Below the pieces are notes generated by a model. That model was given only the letters and a program-made list of their open reading frames with translations. It was not told where the DNA came from and ran no database searches. From NCBI RefSeq assembly GCF_002835805.1, contig NZ_PISE01000046.1, positions 42,664-106,663 on the forward strand: a DNA stretch of 64,000 bases. Direction: 5' to 3'. Positions 1 to 8,449 of this stretch are shown here, in pieces. A program made the translations under genes and the position numbers. The stretch is from Niallia nealsonii (lineage in GTDB: Bacteria > Bacillota > Bacilli > Bacillales > Cytobacillaceae). Each line of letters starts with the position of its first letter. Within the stretch, counting starts at the first letter, position 1.

Positions 1-139
1 TTGGCAATACTGTAATCAACAGCATCTAATAAGAGGATGTTGTTGCCAACCGCGGAGAAGACTTACGTTTCCCCATAAGTTCTTCCTCCGGTTTCTCCTC
101 TCCCTTTACCTTCTTTCCTTTTTTGAAGGATATAGAAGG
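1..139 (+). other. hairpin-rich non-coding segment at window edge
   Basis: The plus strand can fold into two successive stems. TTGGCAA at position 1 pairs with TTGCCAA near 44-50, enclosing an inner CATC/GATG stem. A second imperfect stem joins CCGCGGAG (about 51) to CTCCGG (about 87-92), with an ACTTA/TAAGT pairing inside. An intrinsic terminator follows on the same strand, so this looks like the 3' end of a plus-strand transcript that enters from outside the window and converges on ylbG. A short open frame ending at base 30 could be the tail of an upstream gene. I do not recognise an RNA family. Confidence 0.35.
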
Positions 140-172
140 AACCTGTAAGCACTATTGCTTGCAGGTTTTTTT
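140..172 (+). terminator. intrinsic terminator of plus-strand transcript
   Basis: AACCTGTAAGCA pairs with TGCTTGCAGGTT, followed by a run of seven T. Confidence 0.8.
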
Positions 173-177
173 ATGCA

Positions 178-207
178 TAAAAAAAGCAAAGGGTTCTCTC
201 CTTCGCT
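178..207 (-). terminator. intrinsic terminator of ylbG
   Basis: Read on the minus strand, AGCGAAGG pairs with CCTTTGCT (one G-U pair) and a T-tract follows, just after the ylbG stop codon. Confidence 0.65.
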
Positions 208-483
208 TTATATGCCCATTTTATAATCATATTCTTTCGCTTTATCTGGTTTAGAATTTTCAAACTCTACTTTCAAATATGGTTTATAAGATGGTTCCAC
301 TTTTTTTACATAAGAATAGGTATTGATTTTTGCCATTATTTGTTCTACCTCCTCTTGATTTGTGTAAATAACCACATATTTTAATCTTTTGGATATATAG
401 TGAACATTTCCAAATCTTCTTAATGTTTTAGCTTGTTTTAACGAGTATAACCAAACAATAATTCCTTGTCTTTGCCCCAACAT
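208..483 (-). CDS. ylbG: YlbG, DUF2129 family protein
   Basis: A 91-residue cytosolic protein of the conserved YlbG family, whose biochemical role is not known. It opens with [17 protein letters not shown] and carries the family's [10 protein letters not shown] segment mid-protein. The start is ATG with GGAG eight bases upstream. It lies downstream of ylbF, as in B. subtilis. There the next gene would be ylbH (rsmD), but here ylbG ends at a terminator facing a convergent transcript, so synteny breaks at this end. The family call is firm; the function is not. Confidence 0.9.
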   Translation of the reverse strand: MLGQRQGIIVWLYSLKQAKTLRRFGNVHYISKRLKYVVIYTNQEEVEQIMAKINTYSYVKKVEPSYKPYLKVEFENSKPDKAKEYDYKMGI

Positions 484-734
484 GTTATATCTCCTTCATC
501 TATTTCTATATTTTGCATTTATCCTGCCATATCATCAATAGAAAACCAGAATAGGTTACTATTATGATTTATGTACTTTTATCCATTTAATACCTTTTTT
601 ATCAGCTGCTGTATATCAAACTTATTGGTTTCTCTCTAAAAAGATCAGGCAAACAACTTAACTTATTAAACCTTAACTGAAATATAAAAAATGGCGGCGA
701 TAGCTTTGTATATATGCTTTCGCCACCCTTTATT

Positions 735-1184
735 TTAGGCAGAACAACTGCAGCCGCCGCCGCTTCCGCATCCTCCAGAACTACAGCCAGAAATTTCATC
801 AAAAAATGGATTGCCTGTGGGAACTTTTACATATTCCGATACAGACCGGCCAATTATAACACTTATTTCATCAAGGAGCTTTTGCAGGTTATTTTCTGCC
901 ACTTTAAACGCAGCTACATGATGATCAAGATCCATTTCCCTCTTCAGCACTCGAATGTCCATCATTACCCTTTTATATTCAGGATGATATTTGCCGAAAC
1001 GCTGAACTTCTTCATACAGGTCCTTCATTTCATTAAAACGAAGAATTTTTTGCTGTGTCTTTTTGTTTGTATTTAAATTGGACAAACAAATACGATATTG
1101 TTCTGCAACATCTGACTCTACAATCATTTCAGCAATTGCCTCTGCTTCTTCTTGAATAAGAATTATTTCAGTTGTAGCAAGCAC
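735..1184 (-). CDS. ricF: RicF (YlbF), Y-complex regulator of RNA processing
   Basis: RicF/YlbF forms the Y-complex with RicA (YmcA) and RicT (YaaT). In B. subtilis that complex binds iron-sulfur clusters, helps RNase Y mature operon mRNAs, and affects competence, sporulation and biofilm formation. The protein here is a helical YlbF/YmcA-domain protein with the conserved VQRFGKYHPEY segment. It ends in a glycine/cysteine-rich tail with four cysteines (CSSGGCGSGGGCSC), consistent with cluster binding. I use the internal GTG start, preceded by GGAGGTG, which gives 149 residues, the length of the B. subtilis protein; an upstream start would add six residues. Confidence 0.92.
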   Translation of the reverse strand: MLATTEIILIQEEAEAIAEMIVESDVAEQYRICLSNLNTNKKTQQKILRFNEMKDLYEEVQRFGKYHPEYKRVMMDIRVLKREMDLDHHVAAFKVAENNLQKLLDEISVIIGRSVSEYVKVPTGNPFFDEISGCSSGGCGSGGGCSCSA

Positions 1185-1258
1185 GTATCCGCTCACCTCC
1201 AACTATATTTTACTTGAAATGGCTGGGAAAGAAAAGGCTTGAGTTTTTTTAAACGGCA

Positions 1259-1684
1259 TTATTGAATAGTCACTGTAAATTCTTCACTTAGATGGTAAGG
1301 TTTATTATTGACATTTACTGCTTCTACCACTAGCTTATGTTTTCCTATAGACAAGTCCCTCACTACAAATGCAGCAGAGTGGTACTCACTTACTAATCGA
1401 CCATCTACTTTTAACAATAGCTTCGCTTGTTTTTTTGTACTATTTTCCCGAAATGATAAAGAATTTAATTTGCATTCAATGAACACAGAGCGCCCTCTTA
1501 CAACATGATGCACTGTTATTTCTTGTTGATTAAGAGAAACTGCTGATGCTTGTACTGCATGGGAGAAAGAATATCTATTTATTGCTGACTCCTTTTGAGA
1601 CTTTACGTCCTTATCTGGAATGTCATGACTGCAGGCAGTAAAAAGAAGCAAGACAGGGATACTGTTCAATAGTAGTTTTTTCAA
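1259..1684 (-). CDS. small lipoprotein, unknown function
   Basis: A 141-residue secreted protein with a short lysine-containing leader, a hydrophobic stretch and the lipobox LFTAC, so it is probably lipid-anchored at the outer face of the membrane. The rest looks like a beta-rich domain (the segment KHKLVVEAVNV near the C terminus recalls Ig-like folds). The TTG start has AGGAG eight bases upstream and places the leader in the normal position; an upstream ATG at 1708 lacks a good site. It sits between ylbF and ylbE, where B. subtilis has no such gene. I do not recognise the family. Confidence 0.75.
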   Translation of the reverse strand: MKKLLLNSIPVLLLFTACSHDIPDKDVKSQKESAINRYSFSHAVQASAVSLNQQEITVHHVVRGRSVFIECKLNSLSFRENSTKKQAKLLLKVDGRLVSEYHSAAFVVRDLSIGKHKLVVEAVNVNNKPYHLSEEFTVTIQ

Positions 1685-1800
1685 TAAGAACACTCCTGAA
1701 AATTTCATTTTTTGTTAGTATTCTCTGCAGTGCCCCTTTTTACTCTTTCCTGTACAATTTCTATTTTTGTAAAAAAATAAAAATTTTAACATGTTAGTGT

Positions 1801-2040
1801 TTAAGATTGTGCATTCATTGCTTGAAACATGCTGACCATCATGGAAGCCATTTGTACACCATTTGAAAATTTTGCAATATGGTCAGGAATTGTTTTTTTA
1901 TAGTAATGTAAGGAAGCTATTTCAAATGCTTCTAGCTCATTAGGGTTGCGGCTTAATTCTCGATACCACTGTGGCTGTTCGCGAATAAACCTCTGCAATT
2001 CTGGATTTTGAGAAATATACTCTTTAATCGTCGATCGCAT
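1801..2040 (-). CDS. ylbE: YlbE-like protein
   Basis: A 79-residue protein matching the YlbE family: the FIREQPQWYRELSRNP segment near residue 18 and the C-terminal MASMMVSMFQAMN helix are characteristic. Function is unknown. It begins 14 bases after ylbD ends, so the two are probably co-transcribed, as in B. subtilis. Confidence 0.88.
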   Translation of the reverse strand: MRSTIKEYISQNPELQRFIREQPQWYRELSRNPNELEAFEIASLHYYKKTIPDHIAKFSNGVQMASMMVSMFQAMNAQS

Positions 2041-2054
2041 CCGTTAACACATCC

Positions 2055-2480
2055 TTAATCTTGACGGAATGAAAAAGGTCCTGAGGGCTTTTTCTCTCCA
2101 CTCGTTTTATTGGAACTTTTAGCGGTTGTGCCGCCAGCTGAAAATTGAGAAATAACTCCTTGAATGGTCCCTAGTGCTTGATTTAGATTAGCAATATATC
2201 CTTGAAGCTGATTTTGGTCCATATTTTTAATCGAGTCCATCACTGTAGACATCCATACTGACTTACTGGAATTAGCATTATCTGTTGATTTTTCCTTTGC
2301 TTGTATTGGTTCACTTCTATAGTTGTCCCAACGAGCATCTTCTTCTCCCAACAAATACCATTCCTCAAATAGCTCCTGCCAACTTGATTTTCCTATTCGT
2401 ACTTCCTGTATAATTTTCGGATTGACCTTCACGAATGTTTTAAATTGTTCTACAGAAGGATGAAGTTTTTTATTTGCCAT
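2055..2480 (-). CDS. ylbD: YlbD, putative spore coat protein
   Basis: A 141-residue protein with the YlbD-family N terminus (LHPSVEQFKTFVKVNPKII, then GKSSWQELFEEWYLLGE). The family is annotated as a spore coat component in Bacillus. The C terminus is low in complexity and rich in Ser, Gly and Lys, ending PSGPFSFRQD. The start has GAGGTG seven bases upstream. It is the first gene of the ylbD-ylbE pair. Confidence 0.88.
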   Translation of the reverse strand: MANKKLHPSVEQFKTFVKVNPKIIQEVRIGKSSWQELFEEWYLLGEEDARWDNYRSEPIQAKEKSTDNANSSKSVWMSTVMDSIKNMDQNQLQGYIANLNQALGTIQGVISQFSAGGTTAKSSNKTSGEKKPSGPFSFRQD

Positions 2481-2561
2481 ACCATTTCACCTCTATCGTG
2501 TACCTCTGCCTATATTAACATATGAATATCCCCTATAAAGGTGTATAGAATTTTATGCCTT

Positions 2562-2680
2562 TATAAAGTGAAACTTCAATTATCAGTGGTTTCCTGCCTC
2601 CTTTATTGATTGCTTCTTGAGGCAAAAGTCACACAGACATTTATACGTGGGCATTATAAGTCTGTAGGCCTTTATATTAC
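2562..2680 (+). repeat. dispersed repeat, TATAAAGTGAAACTTCAAT family, copy 1
   Basis: The 19-base head TATAAAGTGAAACTTCAAT is identical to one at 7914 and, inverted, at 45317. Downstream, CACAGACATT and AGGCCTTTA are also shared with the 7914 copy in the same order. The middle is diverged. It fills the gap between ylbD and ylbC. Confidence 0.7.
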
Positions 2681-2720
2681 TTGCATGTGTTACCACTACT
2701 CTAATGCGGAATAAATCCCA

Positions 2721-2777
2721 TACAAAAAGCTGGTCAAAGAGCAATCCTCTAAAAAACATTGCTCCTTGACCAGCTTT
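2721..2777 (-). terminator. terminator of ylbC
   Basis: A 20-base arm at 2726-2745 pairs with 2758-2777 (one mismatch). A T-run follows on the minus strand. The stem overlaps the last codon of ylbC. Confidence 0.85.
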
Positions 2778-3849
2778 ACCATTTCTCTATAAAATTTTGT
2801 GTGTAGTATTTTTGGTATACGCCAACACCTAAATGAGTAAATTCTTTATTTAAAAGACATTCCCTATGCCCTTTGCTGTTTAGCCAGCCTTCCATCACTG
2901 CTGCTGCATCTAAATAACCTGCAGCAATGTTTTCACCTGCTGCTTTATATACTATGTCTCCCTTTTTTAAACGTTGTGTTAAGTCCCCATATTTTTTTGA
3001 AGTATGGGAAAATGATTTCGTCTCAAACATATCTATACTATGCCCAAGGGCCACCTTTGCCGTTTCTCTATCCCAGCTGACAGAAGCTAAATGGAATCTT
3101 TTTCGAATAACATTTGTAATATCTAAAATTTGTTTTTCATTTCCTTTTTCTACTGCTTCACTGTCGCTTTTTTTGCTTGAAGCAGTTTCCACTAATTCTC
3201 CACGATACACCAGTTCGAATGGTCGCAACTGCAATAATGTTTTGGCATCCATATAACGGATGCTTGATAGAGTTCCTGTAAATTTATCAAAATATAATTG
3301 TGCATAAAAATGGCCGATACGTATTAATGGCCGATTATTTACTTCATCTTCAGACAGTTCGAATCGATAGGAAGAATTATCATAACGGAAGCTAATATTG
3401 GTTTCAATTGGGGTACTTGCAAATATATCGCCTACTTCTTGTCCAATTTTATAAGGCGCAATATTTACTGCATCTCCTATTGCAAAAACAGTAACTACTT
3501 TATTTTGATAAACACCCGCCTGAAAATACCCCTTTTCTTGGTTATTGTATATCCACCAATTATAATCATAAGAACTTGCGTCTATTCTATCTGGTTTGCC
3601 ATATTTCTGTTCTAGTGTAGAACTGCTTTTGCCAATTAATGTTGCTAGTCCAACTTTTGGGACTGGAAGACTTTCTACTGTATCAGTCGAATTTTTTTTT
3701 ATATTATCATTTTCTGTCGCTTGATTGTTTCCATCTTCCACCAGCACATCAGAATTAGTTTCTTTATCTGTTATATTCAAATAAAATCCAATCGCAATTA
3801 GTATAGAAATAATAGCCAATATCCTAATTACTGTTTTCAGAGGGTACAC
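2776..3849 (-). CDS. ylbC: YlbC, CAP/SCP-domain protein, membrane anchored
   Basis: About 355 residues: an N-terminal hydrophobic anchor (residues 8-24), a CAP-associated domain (about 60-210, including LATLIGKSSSTLEQKYGKP), then a C-terminal CAP/SCP domain (about 240-357) with the family motifs LGHSIDMFETKSFSHTS, AGENIAAGY and WLNSKGHRECLL. CAP domains are secreted; the substrate is unknown. The start is uncertain. The GTG at 3849 lies almost on top of its GAGAGGA site, whereas a CTG codon at 3840 has ideal spacing and begins MKTVIRIL, so a CTG start is possible. In B. subtilis ylbC lies in the same neighbourhood. Confidence 0.87.
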   Translation of the reverse strand: MYPLKTVIRILAIISILIAIGFYLNITDKETNSDVLVEDGNNQATENDNIKKNSTDTVESLPVPKVGLATLIGKSSSTLEQKYGKPDRIDASSYDYNWWIYNNQEKGYFQAGVYQNKVVTVFAIGDAVNIAPYKIGQEVGDIFASTPIETNISFRYDNSSYRFELSEDEVNNRPLIRIGHFYAQLYFDKFTGTLSSIRYMDAKTLLQLRPFELVYRGELVETASSKKSDSEAVEKGNEKQILDITNVIRKRFHLASVSWDRETAKVALGHSIDMFETKSFSHTSKKYGDLTQRLKKGDIVYKAAGENIAAGYLDAAAVMEGWLNSKGHRECLLNKEFTHLGVGVYQKYYTQNFIEKW

Positions 3850-3960
3850 ATCCTCTCTAGCATCATTTGTATCATTATATGCCCATTCACTATCTATTTA
3901 GCAAGCAATTTGACAATCTTTTTTTCAATTTCAGTTTGTTTATAGAACCACTTTGAATTT

Positions 3961-3992
3961 AGGCGTAAAAAACAAATGTTTTTCACGCCTTT
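3961..3992. terminator. hairpin downstream of the DUF420 gene
   Basis: AGGCGT/ACGCCT closes a longer A/T stem. The run of T lies on the plus strand, so direction is ambiguous; it may end the DUF420 transcript imperfectly. Confidence 0.4.
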
Positions 3993-4009
3993 TAGTAGTT
4001 GCTGTTCCT

Positions 4010-4477
4010 TTAAAATCCTAATATTGCTTTTATAACAGATGTAGTTTCGCCACCATGATAAAAAACATATAATAATAAATATACCATAACTCCAGTTATC
4101 GCTGTACCAAACCAGATAATGCTAGTAACAGGTCCTAGTTTGCGGTGAAACGCATAATTTTTTTTATAACCTGTTATAAGCATCGTTATTCCCATCACTG
4201 CTCCCACTGTTGCAAGCGTAATATGGAAAATCAGAAAAATCGTATAATAAATTTTAATATCATTTGGACCGCCAAATGCTGTATTGCCTATAAAAATCGT
4301 TCTAGAAGCATAAATAATAAAAAAGATGACAGCAAAAACAGCGGCAAGCAGCATTGCTTTTTGATGTGCTGCTATCTTTCTTTTTAAAATGAGATTCCAC
4401 CCTATCGCTACAAAAATTGCACTAAGCACAATAAATGTCGTACTGATTGTCGGCAGAATTGGCAACGAAAATTCCAT
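4010..4477 (-). CDS. ctaM: DUF420 membrane protein (CtaM-like)
   Basis: A 155-residue integral membrane protein of the DUF420 family with four or five hydrophobic segments and conserved histidines (FHITLATVG, AFHRKLG). In Staphylococcus aureus the DUF420 protein CtaM is needed to make active heme-A quinol oxidase. Its position downstream of ctaB fits a role in terminal oxidase maturation. No oxidase structural genes are nearby. The start ATG has a weak AGAGGTAAT-like site. The symbol is transferred by family, not proven. Confidence 0.8.
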   Translation of the reverse strand: MEFSLPILPTISTTFIVLSAIFVAIGWNLILKRKIAAHQKAMLLAAVFAVIFFIIYASRTIFIGNTAFGGPNDIKIYYTIFLIFHITLATVGAVMGITMLITGYKKNYAFHRKLGPVTSIIWFGTAITGVMVYLLLYVFYHGGETTSVIKAILGF

Positions 4478-4742
4478 ATACCTATTACCTCTTTCCTATT
4501 TCATACTATGTATAGCAAAAAAAATAATCGAGCAGCACTTGCTTTTGCTTAAAAACAGGGGCATCCTCACTTGATGTACGTTAAAATAATACGAATAAGT
4601 CATCATTTCAACTTTTTACCAAGCGGGCTATTACCCTAAAAAGACAATAAGTCCCCACTTTGATGCAAACTATAAAAGAATATACTCGTCGTGGGGAGGG
4701 AATTTTGTTCTGCCTGCCTGTATAAAAGCAAATCAACAAACT

Positions 4743-4785
4743 ATGCCAACCTTTTGGCATGTCTCTCAGTGACTGACTTCATGCC
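4743..4785. other. alternative hairpins between ctaB and ctaM
   Basis: ATGCCAA at 4743 pairs with TTGGCAT at 4754. GGCATG at 4756 can instead pair with CATGCC at 4780, so the two stems are mutually exclusive. The remainder of the 350-base gap (4478-4827) holds no gene that I see. Confidence 0.3.
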
Positions 4786-4827
4786 TCTATCAGTTAAATA
4801 AAAGCCCCTATCCATAAAAGCTTCATT

Positions 4828-5745
4828 TTATATTAATGTTACAAGCACCATTGCCACAAATAAAATCGTCATATATTGAAGAGAATAAACAAACATGGCA
4901 GTTGCCCACTTCAGCTCGTCCTTTTTTTTGCTTGCATATATTCCAGTTACAACCCAGCCAATATTTAAAAGTGTCGCTAAAATTAAAAATGGCGTACCTA
5001 ATGAAGTTAATAAAAACGGCAAAGGAAATAACGCAATGACCCATGCATAAGTATGTTTTTTTGTTACCTGAAAACCTTTAACGACAGGAAGCATCGGAAT
5101 GCCTGCTGCTCTATATTCCTCTACTCTTCTAATAGCCAATGCATAAAAATGAGGAGGCTGCCAAAAAAACATAATTAAGAATAAACTCCATGCCATTATA
5201 TCCAAACTTGGATCTACTGCAGCCCAGCCAATTAGCGGCGGCACTGCACCAGAGAAGCTACCGATTACAGTATTGGATACTAATCTTCTTTTTGACCACA
5301 TCGTATATACAACCACATAACTAAAGGCACCAACTAATGCAATGACAGTTGCTGTAATAGTCGTCATCAAAAGAGCCAATGTTCCAAGTCCAATAAAGCC
5401 AAATCCTAAGAATGCAACTTTTTTCGGCGTTACTTTCCCTGTAACAGTAGGCCTTCCTTTTGTCCGCTCCATTAATGGATCAATATCACGATCAATATAA
5501 TTATTTAACGCACAAGAACCGGCAATAATTAAAGCAGATCCAACTAAAGTATACAAAATGATATCAATATTTAGTAAAAATCTCTCTCCAGAAAAATGCA
5601 GAGCCAGCCATAATCCTGTAAAAATGGTGATTAAATTAGAGTTGACAATCCCAATTTTTATTAAAGCCAAAAAATCTTTCCGTGCAGATGTTTTTTCTAC
5701 CGTTCCTTCTACTTGAGCTTCCGTATAAGCTCTAGAATTAGCCAT
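4828..5745 (-). CDS. ctaB: protoheme IX farnesyltransferase (heme O synthase)
   Basis: A UbiA-family prenyltransferase that adds a farnesyl group to heme B to give heme O, the precursor of heme A for terminal oxidases. Its 305 residues and about nine membrane segments are the usual size. The prenyl-diphosphate binding motif [15 protein letters not shown] lies at about 102-116, and the second loop includes [19 protein letters not shown]. In B. subtilis ctaB is followed by ctaCDEFG and faces ctaA. Here none of these is adjacent, so heme A synthase and oxidase subunits must lie elsewhere or a heme-O oxidase is used. Confidence 0.95.
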   Translation of the reverse strand: MANSRAYTEAQVEGTVEKTSARKDFLALIKIGIVNSNLITIFTGLWLALHFSGERFLLNIDIILYTLVGSALIIAGSCALNNYIDRDIDPLMERTKGRPTVTGKVTPKKVAFLGFGFIGLGTLALLMTTITATVIALVGAFSYVVVYTMWSKRRLVSNTVIGSFSGAVPPLIGWAAVDPSLDIMAWSLFLIMFFWQPPHFYALAIRRVEEYRAAGIPMLPVVKGFQVTKKHTYAWVIALFPLPFLLTSLGTPFLILATLLNIGWVVTGIYASKKKDELKWATAMFVYSLQYMTILFVAMVLVTLI

Positions 5746-6110
5746 ATATTTTTTCCTCCCTTTATATAAAACAGGCAGTTATCCAATTTTCATAATATTT
5801 ATTCATATGATTGTGCCAGTTTTCACAAGTAGCAACATCGTCATATTAAAAATGAGCCCTTCTGTAATTAAACCATATTTCTCGCTAATTTTCTGCATCT
5901 TTTTACAAAAAATTATTCTACTATCGCTTTAATTGTTACTAACTCATTTATCCCATCATAACAGACAGCAAGACTTCTACTATCTCCTTTTTCCTTTTCA
6001 TTTCTTTCCAAACTCTATTATATCGGTTTTTACACTAGTAGCCAAATATATTCATCCTTTTGGATAATTGTTACAAAAAGATAACCAGTTTCATGCCTCT
6101 TTCAAACGAC
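5746..6110. other. gap between ftsW and ctaB
   Basis: About 365 AT-rich bases with no credible gene. pycA and ctaA lie in this position in B. subtilis; no trace of either is seen. It presumably holds the ctaB promoter, which I could not place. Confidence 0.4.
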
Positions 6111-6162
6111 ACAAAAAAGAAGAGAACCGTTTTACAAGCCGTAAAATGGTTCTCTTCTTTTA
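6111..6162 (-). terminator. terminator of ftsW
   Basis: AAAAGAAGAGAACC pairs with GGTTCTCTTCTTTT, with an inner TTTAC/GTAAA pairing and a T-run on the minus strand. It overlaps the ftsW stop codon. Confidence 0.85.
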
Positions 6163-7377
6163 GCCCCGTCTATTTTGCAAAAAGCCGTTTTTAGGCTGTG
6201 GGGACATGTCTGCCACTACTTCCTCATCTTTATTTTTATACACTTTTTCAAATCTCACAAACATAGAAACATTAACAAGTATCCCCATACTGATTGCCAA
6301 CTGGACTAACGATGATCCCCCATAACTGACAAATGGCAATGGCACACCCGTTAGTGGAATCACTCCAGATACACCGCCAATATTAATAAATGACTGGATG
6401 CCAATCATCCCTGAAATTCCAATCGCAAGAAGGCTGCCAAAAGGATCTTTGCAGCGCAGTCCAATATAAATCCCTCTAAGCACAATATAACTTAAACACA
6501 GAATAACAAAGCCGACTCCAAATACTCCAAGTTCTTCTGCAATAACTGCCATAATAAAATCTGTATGGCCATCTGTTAAATAGCCTAGCTTCTGCACACC
6601 TTGTCCTAAGCCTAAACCTTTTAATCCACCGCTTCCAATTGCAATAAGAGAATTGCTCATTTGATAGCCTGAACCAGATTCGTCTGCAAATGGAGAGTGG
6701 AAAAACACTAAAAATCTATCTATCTTTTTTTGCGTAAAAATCTTCCCGCCCAATAGTAAAAGCACTGGAATGGATGCTGCAAGCCCCATAACAGCAAGCC
6801 TTAGAAGATTTCGCAAATTCATTCCCGAACATAAAATAATAGTTCCGCCAATTAAAAAAATAATCGCAGCTGTCCCAAAATCGGGTTGGACTGCAACAAG
6901 TCCACAAACTAAAATTAAATAGACAATGGGAGGAGCTGCTCCTTTATTAAATTGATTAATATAGGATTGTTTTTTTGCATATGCTGCTGCCAAATAAACA
7001 ATTACAGCCAATTTAACAAACTCTGAAGGCTGCAAGCTCGAACTTCCAAAATGATACCAACTTTGCGCATTACCAGCAGTATGCCCAAGTACAAAAATGC
7101 CCAAAAGCCCCAATAATGATAAACCAACCATTGGCACTAATATTTTTTTGCTTAATAGCGCTTTATATGGGAAAATAGCTGCCATGATAAAAACGAAACC
7201 TGCAACAAACAAATTAATTATTTGTTTTTTATAATAATATTCACTGCTGCCAAGGTTATAATATTGGACAGCACTTACCATACTGGCACTATAAATCATA
7301 ATCAATCCAAAAAGCGACAACATCACCATTGCTGCAATTAAAGAGTAATCATAAGATTTTAATATTTTTTTAAACAT
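6160..7377 (-). CDS. ftsW: FtsW/RodA/SpoVE-family peptidoglycan polymerase
   Basis: SEDS-family glycosyltransferase that polymerises lipid II, working with class B penicillin-binding proteins; FtsW acts at the division septum. There are 405 residues with ten membrane segments, the periplasmic-loop SSSLQPSEFVKLA signature, and the C-terminal PLPFVSYGGSSLV. The ATG chosen has GGGAAG seven bases upstream; a longer frame upstream lacks family similarity. Position beside ylaN matches B. subtilis ylaO/ftsW. SpoVE and RodA are paralogs, so assignment to FtsW rests mainly on the neighbour. Confidence 0.92.
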   Translation of the reverse strand: MFKKILKSYDYSLIAAMVMLSLFGLIMIYSASMVSAVQYYNLGSSEYYYKKQIINLFVAGFVFIMAAIFPYKALLSKKILVPMVGLSLLGLLGIFVLGHTAGNAQSWYHFGSSSLQPSEFVKLAVIVYLAAAYAKKQSYINQFNKGAAPPIVYLILVCGLVAVQPDFGTAAIIFLIGGTIILCSGMNLRNLLRLAVMGLAASIPVLLLLGGKIFTQKKIDRFLVFFHSPFADESGSGYQMSNSLIAIGSGGLKGLGLGQGVQKLGYLTDGHTDFIMAVIAEELGVFGVGFVILCLSYIVLRGIYIGLRCKDPFGSLLAIGISGMIGIQSFINIGGVSGVIPLTGVPLPFVSYGGSSLVQLAISMGILVNVSMFVRFEKVYKNKDEEVVADMSPQPKNGFLQNRRG

Positions 7378-7507
7378 CAAACCGCTTCCCTTACTATTTC
7401 TAGGTTGTATTATACATTCGCTAAAATTTGTTTGTTTCCTGCAAAAAACGAAGAAGAACTTGGTTGCCTTCTCCAAATATGTATGCTTGCTTTTCTTTTT
7501 TCCCAGA

Positions 7508-7545
7508 TTAAAAAAACTCAAACAACCTATTTCTTGTTTGAGTTT
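7508..7545 (-). terminator. terminator of ylaN
   Basis: Perfect AAACTCAAACAA/TTGTTTGAGTTT stem, T-run on the minus strand. Confidence 0.85.
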
Positions 7546-7551
7546 GCTTTT

Positions 7552-7833
7552 TTATTTTCTTGTAGATGCTTCGTGCAATACAGAAAGTTCTTTTTCCAAT
7601 TCATCTAAAATCTTTTTGCCGACAGTTTCATCTACCAAACCAAGACGAGTAGCAAAATCTATTTCTTTGGATAAGCCAAACATTTGCGTATCCAGAACTT
7701 CTTCATATAAAGGACATTGCGGCATTGTTAAATTATCCATCTGTACTTTAATTAGCTTTAATATTTTGTCTGCATCTGCTTTTAATAATGCATTTGCTTT
7801 GTCTTTATGATTAATAATCATATCAGAAGTCAA
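7552..7833 (-). CDS. ylaN: YlaN, UPF0358 family protein
   Basis: A 93-residue cytosolic helical protein nearly identical in its core to B. subtilis YlaN ([19 protein letters not shown], then [12 protein letters not shown] and [12 protein letters not shown]). YlaN has been linked to iron homeostasis and Fur function in Firmicutes and can be essential under iron limitation. It is monocistronic here, ending in its own terminator before ftsW. Confidence 0.95.
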   Translation of the reverse strand: MTSDMIINHKDKANALLKADADKILKLIKVQMDNLTMPQCPLYEEVLDTQMFGLSKEIDFATRLGLVDETVGKKILDELEKELSVLHEASTRK

Positions 7834-7913
7834 CCTTATCCCCCCGTTTCCGAGCGATTATCCTATTTATAAAGTTTAAACTTATCAGTAGAAAAATGCA
7901 AGAACAATCCTAT

Positions 7914-8052
7914 TATAAAGTGAAACTTCAATCAGTGGGTCCCTCCATCTCCCACTGATTATAGATATCCCACAGACATTGCACAGGATATGAAAACTAT
8001 ATCCATGTTCTTTTCTATCAGGCCTTTACGGACAAACGTTTTCCCGCCTAGA
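7914..8052 (+). repeat. dispersed repeat, TATAAAGTGAAACTTCAAT family, copy 2
   Basis: The head TATAAAGTGAAACTTCAAT leads into an inner hairpin (ATCAGTGGG pairing with CCCACTGAT), then CACAGACATT, AGGCCTTTACGGACA and CCCGCCTAGATTTCT. Pieces recur at 2562, 31616 and 45234. It occupies the ylaN-ylaL gap. Confidence 0.75.
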
Positions 8053-8306
8053 TTTCTTTTTCCTCTTCTATTTCTGTTAATAGGAGCTAAAGCTCCTTTA
8101 ACTTTAACTACCTTCTATTAACCAGCATTATCCCTAGAGATAATTTATCTTCTATCTCTACTTTATATCATTAAAATTAAAAATAAAAAATGACAGATAT
8201 AGGCAAGATAGCTATACTTATTAAGAAGATACTAAAAAACCAGAAAAATGTAACCGCTTCTTTTTCCGGTATGGAATGAAAAATCCCCATAAATTCACAT
8301 TTCAAA

Positions 8307-8430
8307 CAGAGGGAGTTTTCCAAGTTCCCCTCTGATTGTCAGTTAAACCAATAGAGCTTTTGCGGGCAACTTCTCATTTCCTCTCCTCAATCTCAGGACA
8401 GAGGGCAAAAGCTCATTAAGTAGGGATAAA
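8307..8430 (+). repeat. possible further copy of the same repeat, head missing
   Basis: CAGAGGG pairs with CCCTCTG at the left. GAGCTTTTGC at 8354 pairs with GCAAAAGCTC at 8405, enclosing a pyrimidine-rich segment like that of copy 2. It lacks the TATAAAG head. It ends just before the ylaL ribosome binding site, so it would be within the ylaL leader. Confidence 0.45.
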
Positions 8431-8449
8431 GAAGGGAAAGGAGAAAAAA

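Noticed and set aside
714..1076. 120-codon plus-strand frame opposite ricF
   Set aside because: Shadow of ricF in the opposite strand; low-complexity Ala/Ser start from the Gly/Cys tail.
4823..5044. Cys-rich 73-codon minus frame overlapping ctaB
   Set aside because: Out-of-frame shadow of the conserved ctaB 3' end.
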